Made by a program: the position numbers and the translations under genes
The notes under the pieces: model-generated
Told to the model about the DNA's origin: nothing
Database searches by the model: none
What the model saw: the letters and a program-made list of their open reading frames with translations, nothing else
DNA from: Emcibacter sp.
GTDB lineage: Bacteria > Pseudomonadota > Alphaproteobacteria > Sphingomonadales > Emcibacteraceae
NCBI GenBank assembly: GCA_021774785.1
Contig: JAJFIQ010000007.1
Coordinates: 1-38,312, forward strand
Reading direction: 5' to 3'
DNA: 38,312 nucleotides
Part shown: piece by piece, positions 1 through 7,605 of the stretch
Layout of the letters: each line of letters begins with the position of its first letter
Numbering within the stretch: position 1 is the first letter of the stretch

Positions 1-134
1 CCTGTGCCTTGGGATCAATCTGCGCCACAACCGGACCGGTTTGAACGCCCGGCGTGCCAGAAGGTGTTGGTGAAACCTGTGCCTTGGGATCAATCTGCGC
101 CACAACCGGACCGGTTTGAACGCCCGGCGTGCCA
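1..134. repeat. Direct repeat, 59-bp copies on a 75-bp period
   Basis: Bases 1-59 and 76-134 are identical, so the period is 75 bp, exactly 25 codons. It lies inside the minus-strand partial fliK-like frame and encodes a Gly/Pro/Val/Gln-rich unit beginning GTPGVQTGPVV. The left copy is cut by the window edge, so the full copy number is unknown. The exact DNA identity suggests recent expansion or homogenisation. Confidence 0.9.
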
Positions 135-361
135 TTTGCTAAGACTAGTAATGATTTTTGTGGCGCGAAGTGCGTTGGTAATATGATGTTATTGACGCCT
201 TCCTGAGGCGTATCAAGAAGGTGCAGAAAATCTGAAAACCGGGCTTCATCTGCCAGTTCTTGAGTTTTTGGCAAAACGAATTGAGCCGACGAAACAGCGC
301 CAGCACCAGTTTTCACACCAGCGCTATTGGTTGCCGTCAGAAAATTCAAATTCAAATCCAT
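1..361 (-). CDS. fliK: Flagellar hook-length control protein FliK-like, N-terminal part (runs off window)
   Basis: An open frame of 120 codons starts with ATG at 361 on the minus strand and reaches the left edge without a stop. It begins MDLNLNFLTATNSAG and continues into a 25-residue repeat (GTPGVQTGPVVAQIDPKAQ...) present at least twice. The low-complexity, repeat-bearing N-terminus, the position divergent from flgK, and a sigma-54-type promoter 46 bases upstream suggest FliK, the secreted ruler that sets hook length and switches export specificity. FliK N-termini are poorly conserved and the diagnostic C-terminal domain (Flg_hook) lies outside the window, so the name is inferred from context. 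Another flagellar-locus protein with a repetitive linker is possible. There is no strong Shine-Dalgarno. Confidence 0.55.
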   Translation of the reverse strand, partial: MDLNLNFLTATNSAGVKTGAGAVSSAQFVLPKTQELADEARFSDFLHLLDTPQEGVNNIILPTHFAPQKSLLVLANGTPGVQTGPVVAQIDPKAQVSPTPSGTPGVQTGPVVAQIDPKAQ

Positions 362-407
362 ACTACTCGCTCGTTTCACACGTGTCGCGCACGTCCTGCA
401 CAACAAC

Positions 408-422
408 GCAAAAGCCGGGCCA
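408..422 (-). promoter_or_regulatory. Candidate sigma-54 promoter for the fliK-like gene
   Basis: Read on the minus strand from 422 to 408 the sequence is TGGCCCGGCTTTTGC. The GG and GC dinucleotides are separated by 10 bases, the invariant -24/-12 spacing of RpoN promoters. Transcription would start near 396, giving a leader of about 35 nt before the ATG at 361. Late flagellar genes of many alphaproteobacteria use sigma-54, which supports the call. Confidence 0.55.
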
Positions 423-581
423 ACTCATCAATTTAAAAAAATATCTATTAAAACAATAAGATAAAAGATTTTACATGCAGCCGGACATGGGCTTCACACG
501 GATTTTTCTGCCCAGTTGTCTTTTTTTGCCGGGATCAATTGGGCCACAGAGCACATTGATTATTGGACGCTCATCTGACTT

Positions 582-596
582 TGGCCCAACCTTTGC
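582..596 (+). promoter_or_regulatory. Candidate sigma-54 promoter for flgK-flgL
   Basis: TGGCCCAACCTTTGC has correct GG-N10-GC spacing and shares its TGGCCC and TTTGC boxes with the divergent promoter at 408-422. Initiation would be near 608, leaving a leader of about 170 nt before flgK. That is long, so a second start closer to the gene is possible. The stretch 362-777 holds no convincing gene. Confidence 0.5.
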
Positions 597-748
597 GTTG
601 CATACTTTATGGTTAATACGCACGTGTGCCAAAATTTGAGTGTGAAAATGAAATATATGCAGAAAAAACAAATAGTTGTCGAGAAATCCAACAGCTATCC
701 TGTCTCCAGGAAATTTTTGCTAACGAGGAAAAAAACAACCCAAAGGGC

Positions 749-762
749 GGCAAGTCCTGCCG
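749..762. promoter_or_regulatory. Inverted repeat upstream of flgK, possible enhancer site
   Basis: CGGCA (749-753) and TGCCG (758-762) form a perfect 5-bp inverted repeat with a 4-bp spacer, 15 bp before the flgK start. Sigma-54 flagellar promoters need an enhancer-binding activator (FlbD in Caulobacter), and palindromes of this type can be such sites. An mRNA hairpin near the ribosome binding site is the alternative. Confidence 0.25.
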
Positions 763-777
763 ACAAGGTATAAATAG

Positions 778-2907
778 ATGTCCATAAACTCAATCCTTGG
801 CAATGCCCTCTCAGGACTGAATGCAGCCCAATTGGGCCTGCGCTCAGCCTCGACCAATATCAGCAATGTCAACACACCTGCCTATGCCCGCACACAAGCC
901 AACATTGTCTCGCGTAATGTTGCGGGCGCTGGCCTTGGTGTTGATGCCGCAAGCCTGACACGCATTACCGACAGATTTTTGCTAGCCACATCTTTAAGTG
1001 CCAACGCTGATGCTGCCGCAGGTGGAGCAAAAGCTACGCTTCTGGACCGGGTACAGGCACAATTTGGTTCGCTGGACGATGCAGGTTCTCTTTTTGCCCG
1101 TCTCAACAGCGCTTTTGTAGAAATTGGATCTGCTGCACTGGACCCGGCTTCGGACGTTCGCCGCCTGACCGCTGTAACAGATGTACAATTTTTGTTTGAT
1201 GAGTTTGCCCGCCTTGAAGGTGAATTGCTAACAGCACGAAGCGAAGCTCAGCGACAAATTAGTTTTAACATCGAACAGGCCAATTCATTAATCTTGCAAA
1301 TCAGCGACATGAATAACGATATTACTCTGGGTAGTCTGCAAGGCGATTCAACGGGCGCAGAAAATCGGCAGGAGGCCCTGATAACAGAGCTTTCCGAGAT
1401 ACTGGATATTAAAGTTGACCGGACTGAAAATGGTGGCGCTGTTTTACGAACCTCGGACGGTGTTTTATTGCTGGGTCAGTTTCCTTTGACCATCGAAGGG
1501 CCTAACGCCGGCCCGGGCGACCTTGGTCAAAGCTTTGCCCCTATCCAAGGCCGTAGCCCATCGGGAAATGTGGTGGAATTACAATCGCACTTCAAAAGCG
1601 GAGCACTGCGCGGTTATCTGGATTTACGCGATCAGGAATTGCCTGCGCTGGCGCTGGAACTGGCTGAATTTGCCTCCGGAACCGCCGATGCGCTAAACGC
1701 TGCACACACCAACGCCACTGCCGTACCCGCACCCACCACACTACGGGGCCGCAATACCGGGCTTTTAAGTACTGATGCCCTCAATTTTACGGGGCAAACC
1801 AGTATAGCGCTGGTTGATACCGCCGGCGGATTGGTGCGCCGGGTTGATATAGATTTTGATGCGGGAACACTGAGCGTTGATGGTGGCGCCCCAACTGCAT
1901 TTGGTGCAACAGTTGGTAACGTCACCACAGCGTTGGATACGGCACTGGGTGCGCTGGGTACTATCAGCTTCACCAATGGGGAATTGCGCATCAATGCCGC
2001 CGGGGCCAACGGTGTTTCGCTTATTCAAGACGCAACAACACCATCCGCGCGGGCCGGACGCAGTTTTGCCCATTTCTTCGGTCTCAATGAGTTAGTTACC
2101 AGCGCCCAGCCCACTCAGTTTGAAACCGGCATTGTCGGCACTGACGCCCACGGGCTTGGTGCAGGTGGTGCTCTGGATTTTACTATTACCGGCCCTGATG
2201 GCCGCACTGCAGCGCAAATCAGCGTTCCTGTCGCCGGGGTTAGTGTCGATGACTACCTTGCTGCACTCAATAACCCGGCAACCGGAATGGGCCGCTTCGT
2301 TACCTTCTCTCTTAATGGTAACGGGCAACTGATACAGACCCCCGTGGTTGGAGCCGAAAATTATACAACAGAAATGAGTGCCGATAGCACGACGCGGGGA
2401 ACTACAGGGCTTTCTTTTTCCCACATTTTTGGTCTTGGTGAAGGCACACGCGGGACACGAAGTTCTGCCTTTGCCATCCGCAGTGATATTGCTGCCAATA
2501 CCAATCTTTTATCCTTGGCGCAGCTAGAGCTTTCCCCGACAACCGTTGTCGGCGATGTGGTGCTTGGCAGCGGTGATGGACGCGGCGGCGAAGCTATCCA
2601 GCATGCCCTTGAACAAACGCGTAACTTTCAAAGCGCCGGATCTTTATCAGGTGTTGCCAGTTCCCTCAGTGATTTTGCCGGACGTTTTGCCACCGATGTC
2701 GGCAGCCGGGCTGCCCGCGCTTTGCGTCAGTCTGATGCGGCCGGTGCTTTAAAAATCGAGGCCGAACAAAGACTGGCCAATACTCAAGGGGTCAACATTG
2801 ATGAAGAACTGGCCCTAATGACCCAATTCCAGCAATCCTATAATGCCTCGGCGCGTCTTATTCAGGCGGCCAAGGAATTAACTGACACCCTTCTCAATAT
2901 CATTTAA
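778..2907 (+). CDS. flgK: Flagellar hook-associated protein 1, FlgK
   Basis: FlgK is the first hook-filament junction protein, secreted through the flagellar export apparatus and assembled on the distal hook. The 709-residue protein has the family's conserved ends. The N-terminal D0 helix begins SINSILGNALSGLNAAQLGL, followed by the rod/hook signature STNISNVNTPAYAR around residues 25-38. The C-terminal helix is GVNIDEELALMTQFQQSYNA followed by a helix ending TLLNII. The middle, about residues 280-600, is rich in Gly, Thr, Ala and Asn, as expected for the variable surface domains. An AAGG at 765-768 serves as a weak ribosome binding site. flgL follows 17 bp downstream, so the two are probably co-transcribed. 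Confidence 0.95.
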   Translation: MSINSILGNALSGLNAAQLGLRSASTNISNVNTPAYARTQANIVSRNVAGAGLGVDAASLTRITDRFLLATSLSANADAAAGGAKATLLDRVQAQFGSLDDAGSLFARLNSAFVEIGSAALDPASDVRRLTAVTDVQFLFDEFARLEGELLTARSEAQRQISFNIEQANSLILQISDMNNDITLGSLQGDSTGAENRQEALITELSEILDIKVDRTENGGAVLRTSDGVLLLGQFPLTIEGPNAGPGDLGQSFAPIQGRSPSGNVVELQSHFKSGALRGYLDLRDQELPALALELAEFASGTADALNAAHTNATAVPAPTTLRGRNTGLLSTDALNFTGQTSIALVDTAGGLVRRVDIDFDAGTLSVDGGAPTAFGATVGNVTTALDTALGALGTISFTNGELRINAAGANGVSLIQDATTPSARAGRSFAHFFGLNELVTSAQPTQFETGIVGTDAHGLGAGGALDFTITGPDGRTAAQISVPVAGVSVDDYLAALNNPATGMGRFVTFSLNGNGQLIQTPVVGAENYTTEMSADSTTRGTTGLSFSHIFGLGEGTRGTRSSAFAIRSDIAANTNLLSLAQLELSPTTVVGDVVLGSGDGRGGEAIQHALEQTRNFQSAGSLSGVASSLSDFAGRFATDVGSRAARALRQSDAAGALKIEAEQRLANTQGVNIDEELALMTQFQQSYNASARLIQAAKELTDTLLNII

Positions 2908-2924
2908 CCATCTGAAAGCCTGCC

Positions 2925-3851
2925 ATGACCCGCATTGCCACCAACGTCTCCAACCAGGTTTCTCTATCGGAATTATTGCGTAATCAAAGTGATTTGCTGG
3001 AAGCACAAAAACAGGTTTCCAGTGGCAAAAAGGCCAGTGACCTTAAAGGCCTGGCGCCGCAATTAGGGGCATTAAATGCAGCCCATAGCCTAAGCGCCCG
3101 CACTGAAAGTTTTCTGCAAGCAGGAAAACAAGTCAGTGGTCGTCTGGCAACGCAAGACCTGGCCCTGAACGAAATTGCAGGTGCCGCTGATGAACTGCGA
3201 CAAAATGTTATTGATGCGATTGGCCTGGATTCCGGAACCACCATAATGCAACAATTGGAGACTGTTTTTGATCGGGCACTTAACGGACTAAACCAGACAT
3301 ATTCAGGCCATCCCTTGTTTGGTGGCAGCAAAGTAGATGCCCCTCCGGTGAATATTCCCACATTAAATGACCTGGGTACTGCCGCCGCAGTTGCGGATGT
3401 TTTTGACAACACAAAAGTAAAAGTAACCGCACGCTTGGATGAAGGTAGGCCAGTAGAAATTGGATTTCTTGCAGACGATATTGGTACTGATATTTTGACA
3501 GCTATAAAATCCATCAAAGATTTTAACGATAGTGCCTCTGGTCCTTTCGGTGCACAGTTAACGGCCGCACAAAAAACTTTTTTGCAAACCACGTTGAGCA
3601 GCATTACAAGTGCCGCAGAGGGCTTAAATGCCGTGGTTGGCAAAAACGGGTTGCTGCAAAACCGCGTGGAAAACGCGCAAACCCGTGCCGAAGATCAACA
3701 ACTTTTGTTACGGCAAGTTATAGGTGAAATTGAGGATGTGGATTTAGCCGAAGCTGCCACGCGCCTATCGCAAGCGCAAACCGCTGTTGAGGCTTCGGCG
3801 CGAACATTCTCGCTCTTAAGCAACCTCTCGCTGCTGAACTTCTTGCGTTAA
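2925..3851 (+). CDS. flgL: Flagellar hook-associated protein 3, FlgL
   Basis: FlgL is the second junction protein, linking FlgK to the flagellin filament. The 308-residue product shows the flagellin-like N-terminal helix (TRIATNVSNQVSLSELLRNQ, then QKQVSSGKKASDLKG) and the matching C-terminal helix (EDVDLAEAATRLSQAQTAVE, ending LSLLNFLR). The central part, about residues 120-220, is the divergent exposed domain. The length is normal for the family. It lies 17 bp after flgK and ends 1 bp before the stop of the convergent methyltransferase gene, so no room is left for an intergenic terminator. A flagellin is the main alternative, but size and adjacency to flgK favour FlgL. Confidence 0.92.
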   Translation: MTRIATNVSNQVSLSELLRNQSDLLEAQKQVSSGKKASDLKGLAPQLGALNAAHSLSARTESFLQAGKQVSGRLATQDLALNEIAGAADELRQNVIDAIGLDSGTTIMQQLETVFDRALNGLNQTYSGHPLFGGSKVDAPPVNIPTLNDLGTAAAVADVFDNTKVKVTARLDEGRPVEIGFLADDIGTDILTAIKSIKDFNDSASGPFGAQLTAAQKTFLQTTLSSITSAAEGLNAVVGKNGLLQNRVENAQTRAEDQQLLLRQVIGEIEDVDLAEAATRLSQAQTAVEASARTFSLLSNLSLLNFLR

Positions 3852-3852
3852 C

Positions 3853-4575
3853 TTAGTTCTGCGCACAAATTACCGCTTCTCGGTATTCCAGCCAAAGCAC
3901 GCTGACGTGTGAAAAGCCGGCTTCACGAAAGAGCGCCAGATCTGCCTCAACATCCAAAGGTTGATCGCCTTCTGCACGCTCCATTTCGCCAAGGTAGGCA
4001 TGTGTTTCGGCTTTGTTGGCAAAGCGCTCATCACCCGCACCGGCGCGTTCCAAAATGCCCTCAACACGTAAATCCTGAATGCGCGTCTCAAATTCGGGGG
4101 ATTCATTTTTGACAAGATCAGCATTGAAAAGAAGGCCGCCCGGTACCAGAAGTTCCCGACATTCACGCAAAACGTCCACCTTCTCCGCAGCGTTTAAATG
4201 GTGCAAGGCATAGGATGACACCACCGCATCAAAAGAGGCCGGTTCCAGTTCTAACCCCGCCAGCTCACGAAAATCCGAACACTTGTAGACAATACGGTTA
4301 TTGTGCTTTTCCAGTCTGGATTTTGCCAGATCAAGAATGTTTTGAGCCCCGTCAAGACAGGTAATATTCACACCTGAAAATCGCTGTGCCAGACGTTCTG
4401 CAACAAACCCGGTGCCGCAACCAAGGTCAAGCACACGAATAGGCGCAGCGTTCAGGCCAGCAAGAAAATCCAGTGCTATATCTGCCATCTTGCCCCTGTT
4501 CGGGTGCATAACATCCATATCGGCGTCATATTTTTCAATGCGCCCAATATCGTCATATCTGTCTATGCTGCTCAT
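3853..4575 (-). CDS. Class I SAM-dependent methyltransferase
   Basis: This 240-residue protein has a Rossmann-type methyltransferase core. Motif I is RVLDLGCGTGFVAERLA around residues 47-63. An acidic post-I residue follows in ITCLDGAQ, and the motif IV/V segment is SFDAVVSSYALHHL. The layout matches methyltransferase family 11/12/25 enzymes, but nothing fixes the acceptor. It is the last of three minus-strand genes (mutY, msrC, this one) with a 45-bp gap to msrC, so it is likely co-transcribed with repair functions. It converges with flgL. A small-molecule, quinone or tRNA acceptor are all possible. Confidence 0.85.
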   Translation of the reverse strand: MSSIDRYDDIGRIEKYDADMDVMHPNRGKMADIALDFLAGLNAAPIRVLDLGCGTGFVAERLAQRFSGVNITCLDGAQNILDLAKSRLEKHNNRIVYKCSDFRELAGLELEPASFDAVVSSYALHHLNAAEKVDVLRECRELLVPGGLLFNADLVKNESPEFETRIQDLRVEGILERAGAGDERFANKAETHAYLGEMERAEGDQPLDVEADLALFREAGFSHVSVLWLEYREAVICAQN

Positions 4576-4620
4576 CTTTTCCTCTCATCCACCACTATCA
4601 ATTGGGCATCATTGCTCACG

Positions 4621-5094
4621 CTACACAACCAACAGATCAGCGCAGATGGCTTCAAGCCCGCTCTGATCTTCTTTATCAAAGGCGCTCGCTTGCGTAGAAT
4701 CCACATCCAGCACCGCGCAAAGCGTGCCTTGTGCGTCAAAAACCGGCACCACAATTTCTGAATTAGTGGCACTGTCACAAGCAATGTGGTCGGCAATGGC
4801 GTGAACATCAGCAATGAGTTGCGTTTTGCCCGTGCGAGCCGCTGCACCACATACCCCGCGAGAAAAAGCAATGCGTAAACAGCCCAGCGTACCCTGATAC
4901 GGCCCGACCACAAGTTCGTTCTCTTTGTGTGGGTCCACTTCATAAAACCCGGTCCAGTAAAAGCGCGGAGAAAATGCCTGACTTAACAGGCAAACAGCAG
5001 TGGCAAAACGCGCCGTGCGGCTGTGTTCATTGGCAATAACCGCATTGATCTGCTGGTGAACCTCGGCATAAAGGGTAGATTTGGATGCAGACAT
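4621..5094 (-). CDS. msrC: Free methionine-(R)-sulfoxide reductase (GAF domain)
   Basis: This enzyme reduces free L-methionine-(R)-sulfoxide in the cytoplasm. The 157-residue protein is a single GAF domain. It carries the three family cysteines at C72 (GCLRIAF), C82 (SRGVCGAA) and C106 (HIACDSATNSEIVVPV). The 10- and 24-residue spacings equal those of E. coli MsrC/YebR. I chose the ATG at 5094 (MSASKSTLYAEV) because the family begins there. The frame stays open upstream to 5196, but only as a shadow of mutY. It lies 28 bp after mutY, on the same strand, which suggests an oxidative-damage operon. Confidence 0.88.
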   Translation of the reverse strand: MSASKSTLYAEVHQQINAVIANEHSRTARFATAVCLLSQAFSPRFYWTGFYEVDPHKENELVVGPYQGTLGCLRIAFSRGVCGAAARTGKTQLIADVHAIADHIACDSATNSEIVVPVFDAQGTLCAVLDVDSTQASAFDKEDQSGLEAICADLLVV

Positions 5095-5122
5095 TGCCTT
5101 ACCTTTTTCCAGGGCTGAGCTT

Positions 5123-6217
5123 CTATTTAGGGGGCATGTCGGCCTGTGCCAAGACTTTGCGCATGAGGCTAGGCAGGGCTTCATCGTCCAGCGCATTCAG
5201 GGCTGCCCACCAGCCCTCATTAATTTGATAACTTTCGGGAGCCTCGGCTTCATAGACGTCAAGCATCAGGATGAAATGGGTAAACACATGCCGGACAGTA
5301 CCACAAGCACACCATTTGGCCGTTACGGGTGCTTCTTCCAGCCATAGTTTAGATGTTCCTTTTTCCACGCCCCATACTGTTCCCGGCACTTCGCTCATCG
5401 CGCCCAAAAGCCCCTTGGCCGGACGCCGACGTAATAGCACACTATCATGCCGACGCAGGACAAAGGCCGCGCCAAAGCGTACCTGTTTTACTTTTTTTGG
5501 TGCCCGGCGGGGATAACTCGTCGCATCACCAGCCTTGGCGGCGGCGCAAAACTGGTTCAACGGGCAGGCATTGCAGTCGGGGTTTTTGGGGCGACACACA
5601 ATCGCGCCCAAATCCATAAGTGCCTGTGGCCAGTCCTCTGCCCGTATTGGTGTCACGTAATGCGCTGCAATGGCTTTTAACTGCGCCTTGGCACGCGGCA
5701 AGGGGGTATTATGTCGGTGCAAGCGGGCCATCACCCGCTCTATATTGCCATCAATCACATTGGTGGGCGCACAGTGGATGATGGCCATCATCGCTGCTGC
5801 GGTATAATCGCCAATACCGGGCAAGGCACGCAGGCCCGCCTCGGTTTGCGGGAATATACCATCATGATGGTCCATCACCATTTGAGCGCAGGCGTGAAGA
5901 TTTCGCGCTCGTGCATAATAGCCCAAACCGGCCCAGGCACTTAACACATCACTTAACGGCGCGGCGGCAAGGTGTTCCACCTTTGGCCAACGTGTCAAAA
6001 AAGCTGCGTAATAGCCCCGTACACTGGCAACGACGGTTTGTTGTAACATAATTTCACTAAGCCACACACGATAAGGGTCTGGCTGCATACCTCGTGCGCG
6101 AGCATCAGGGCGCACCCGCCAGGGTAGCTCGCGCCCTTGCGCGTCATACCAGGCCAGTACCGCCGCCCGGGATAAATTCACGGTTTGTAACAGTGGTTTT
6201 GTTGAATCAGTGCTCAT
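5123..6217 (-). CDS. mutY: A/G-specific adenine glycosylase MutY
   Basis: MutY removes adenine mispaired with 8-oxoguanine, the first step in base-excision repair of this lesion. The 364-residue protein has the catalytic Glu in VWLSEIMLQQTVV (E55) and the helix-hairpin-helix LPGIGDYTAAAM (about 132-143). The catalytic Asp is in VIDGNIERV (D156). The 4Fe-4S loop C-X6-C-X2-C-X5-C lies at residues 208-224. A C-terminal NUDIX-like domain that recognises 8-oxoG follows. Length is normal. Its start is divergent from the DUF721 gene, with 19 bp between their likely start codons. msrC and a methyltransferase gene follow downstream. Confidence 0.95.
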   Translation of the reverse strand: MSTDSTKPLLQTVNLSRAAVLAWYDAQGRELPWRVRPDARARGMQPDPYRVWLSEIMLQQTVVASVRGYYAAFLTRWPKVEHLAAAPLSDVLSAWAGLGYYARARNLHACAQMVMDHHDGIFPQTEAGLRALPGIGDYTAAAMMAIIHCAPTNVIDGNIERVMARLHRHNTPLPRAKAQLKAIAAHYVTPIRAEDWPQALMDLGAIVCRPKNPDCNACPLNQFCAAAKAGDATSYPRRAPKKVKQVRFGAAFVLRRHDSVLLRRRPAKGLLGAMSEVPGTVWGVEKGTSKLWLEEAPVTAKWCACGTVRHVFTHFILMLDVYEAEAPESYQINEGWWAALNALDDEALPSLMRKVLAQADMPPK

Positions 6218-6236
6218 AGAAGCGCATCATGGCCCG

Positions 6237-6839
6237 ATGACAACGCACAATAAAGACAGCTCACCATCTGCGGCCCTGAAAGCACACGTGCGACAGCAGC
6301 GCGCACACACGCGCATTGACCCTGATCGTGCCGCACAATTGCTACGCTTGCCAACGCGCCCCGCCGCCCGGTCAGTGCCAAAAATTGGCCGCAGGGTATT
6401 GGGCATTGTGCGTCCGCTTTTGCGGGGTAATGGGGCCAGCCTGAATGAGCTTTCCATGCGCTGGTCCGAATTAGCTGGTCCGCGCCTTGTGCGCATTTGC
6501 CAGCCGGAAAAGCTTTCACGTAGCCGGGATGGTACTATCCTGACCATTGTGGCGCGCGGTGGTGCCGGGGCGGCGCTGGTTGAACTGGAGGGTAATGCGT
6601 TGATGGCGCGTATTAACACTGCTTTTGGCCGGAATTTTGTTAGCCGCCTGAGTGTTCGCCAAGGCCGCATCGGTGCGCCAATCGCCCATTCTGCCCAACA
6701 ATCTCCCTTAATAGGGCCATCTCCAGTGGAGCTGTCTGCCTTAACGGCAAAACTTGACAGACTGCCCGCTGGTCCGCTGCGTGAAGCAGCACGAAAATTA
6801 GGCCTTGCCATACTGGCACGCAAGGTTCAGTCAGATTAG
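6237..6839 (+). CDS. DUF721 (DciA-like) protein
   Basis: The 200-residue protein contains the DUF721 core (about residues 52-140: IVRPLLRGNGASLNELSMRW through ARGGAGAALVELEGNALMAR). DciA, the best-studied member of this family, loads the replicative helicase in bacteria without DnaC/DnaI. A basic N-terminus precedes the core. The ATG at 6237 was chosen because an upstream GTG in frame at 6210 would overlap mutY. The order mutY, DUF721, dsbA, smc recurs in alphaproteobacteria. Its last 26 bases, encoding ARKVQSD and the stop, are duplicated exactly at the end of the next gene. Confidence 0.8.
   Translation: MTTHNKDSSPSAALKAHVRQQRAHTRIDPDRAAQLLRLPTRPAARSVPKIGRRVLGIVRPLLRGNGASLNELSMRWSELAGPRLVRICQPEKLSRSRDGTILTIVARGGAGAALVELEGNALMARINTAFGRNFVSRLSVRQGRIGAPIAHSAQQSPLIGPSPVELSALTAKLDRLPAGPLREAARKLGLAILARKVQSD
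6814..6839 (+). repeat. 26-bp exact repeat, copy 1 (end of DUF721 gene)
   Basis: The segment begins TGGCACGCAAGG and ends with the TAG stop. It is identical at every base to 7527-7552, 713 bp downstream. The bases just outside differ on both sides, so the repeat is bounded. Confidence 0.95.
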
Positions 6840-6889
6840 GGTAACAGGAGTGTAAACCACTACCTTACCAGGTGTTTAGAGGAAGTATT

Positions 6890-7552
6890 ATGCTTATTTT
6901 ACGTCGAATTATTGCTGTATTTATCCCGCTTGTTTTAAGTGCCGGGCTTGCAACTTGCTCTGGAAAGGGGGCGGATGAGATCACGCGCTCACCTGTCGAA
7001 CGCGATGATGATATGGCACTGGGTAACCCCAAGGCACCTGTAGTCATGGTCGAATATGCGTCACTGACCTGCCCGCATTGCGCTGAATTTCACGAAAATA
7101 TCTTTCCGGAATTAAAGGCAAAATACATCGATACCGGCAAGCTGCGGTTTATCTTTCGCCAACTCCCAACACCGCCGATACCTTATGCCGTTGGCGCCGA
7201 AGCTGTGGCGCGGTGCGCAGGACCAGATAAATACTTTGATCTTCTGGATGCGCTGTACCAGAAGCAGGCATATTGGGTAAGGGCTAGTAATCCACGTAAT
7301 GCACTGATGGAAATAGCGGCAACAGCGGGGATCAATCAGGACGCTTTTGATATGTGTGTCAGTGATGAAAGCAACATCAAGCGCATACAGGAAGTCAGTA
7401 AGCTCGCGAGTGATGAGTTTGGCATCACAGGAACGCCATCTTTTGTTATCAATGGCGAGCGACGACCACATGTTACAAGTCGTCCCTATGTCCTTGAAGA
7501 CTTTACAGTCATCATTGATCCAATGTTGGCACGCAAGGTTCAGTCAGATTAG
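6890..7552 (+). CDS. DsbA-like thiol oxidoreductase, copy 1
   Basis: This is an envelope thioredoxin-fold protein of 220 residues in the DsbA/thioredoxin_4 family. The active site is CPHC at residues 61-64, and the cis-proline loop is ITGTPSFVING. A hydrophobic export segment ends in AGLATC at residue 23. Thr at -1 of that Cys is a poor lipobox, so anchoring is doubtful in this copy. The ATG at 6890 has an AGAGGAAG ribosome binding site; an upstream in-frame ATG at 6872 has none. Much of the protein matches the next gene, but after IIDPM the C-terminus switches to LARKVQSD, the tail of the DUF721 protein. It may form or isomerise disulfides in exported proteins; the partner is unknown. Confidence 0.85.
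   Translation: MLILRRIIAVFIPLVLSAGLATCSGKGADEITRSPVERDDDMALGNPKAPVVMVEYASLTCPHCAEFHENIFPELKAKYIDTGKLRFIFRQLPTPPIPYAVGAEAVARCAGPDKYFDLLDALYQKQAYWVRASNPRNALMEIAATAGINQDAFDMCVSDESNIKRIQEVSKLASDEFGITGTPSFVINGERRPHVTSRPYVLEDFTVIIDPMLARKVQSD
7527..7552 (+). repeat. 26-bp exact repeat, copy 2 (end of first dsbA-like gene)
   Basis: This is identical to 6814-6839 and supplies the last seven codons and the stop of the first dsbA-like gene. The paralogue diverges from copy 1 exactly here (IIDPM then LARKVQSD versus IIDPI then LGIKPEP). That places the recombination junction at the TTGG just before or at 7527. Confidence 0.9.
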
Positions 7553-7605
7553 TATCTTGCACAGACTCAAGAATCGTAAGTTTATAACCGTTCGGGAGAA
7601 TTTTC

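Noticed and set aside
471-671. 66-residue minus-strand frame in the fliK-flgK gap
   Set aside because: No recognisable motif or good ribosome binding site, and it covers the flgK sigma-54 promoter candidate.
2984-3643. 219-residue frame opposite flgL, and similar long frames opposite smc, flgK and the DUF721 gene
   Set aside because: They are antisense shadows of clearly identified genes with no domain signature of their own.
5095-5196. 34-residue N-terminal extension of the msrC frame
   Set aside because: It overlaps the 3' end of mutY in another frame and has no counterpart in the GAF-domain reductases.
6814-6829. TGGCACG in the 26-bp repeat as a sigma-54 promoter
   Set aside because: The -24 box is perfect, but GC is absent at the required -12 spacing.
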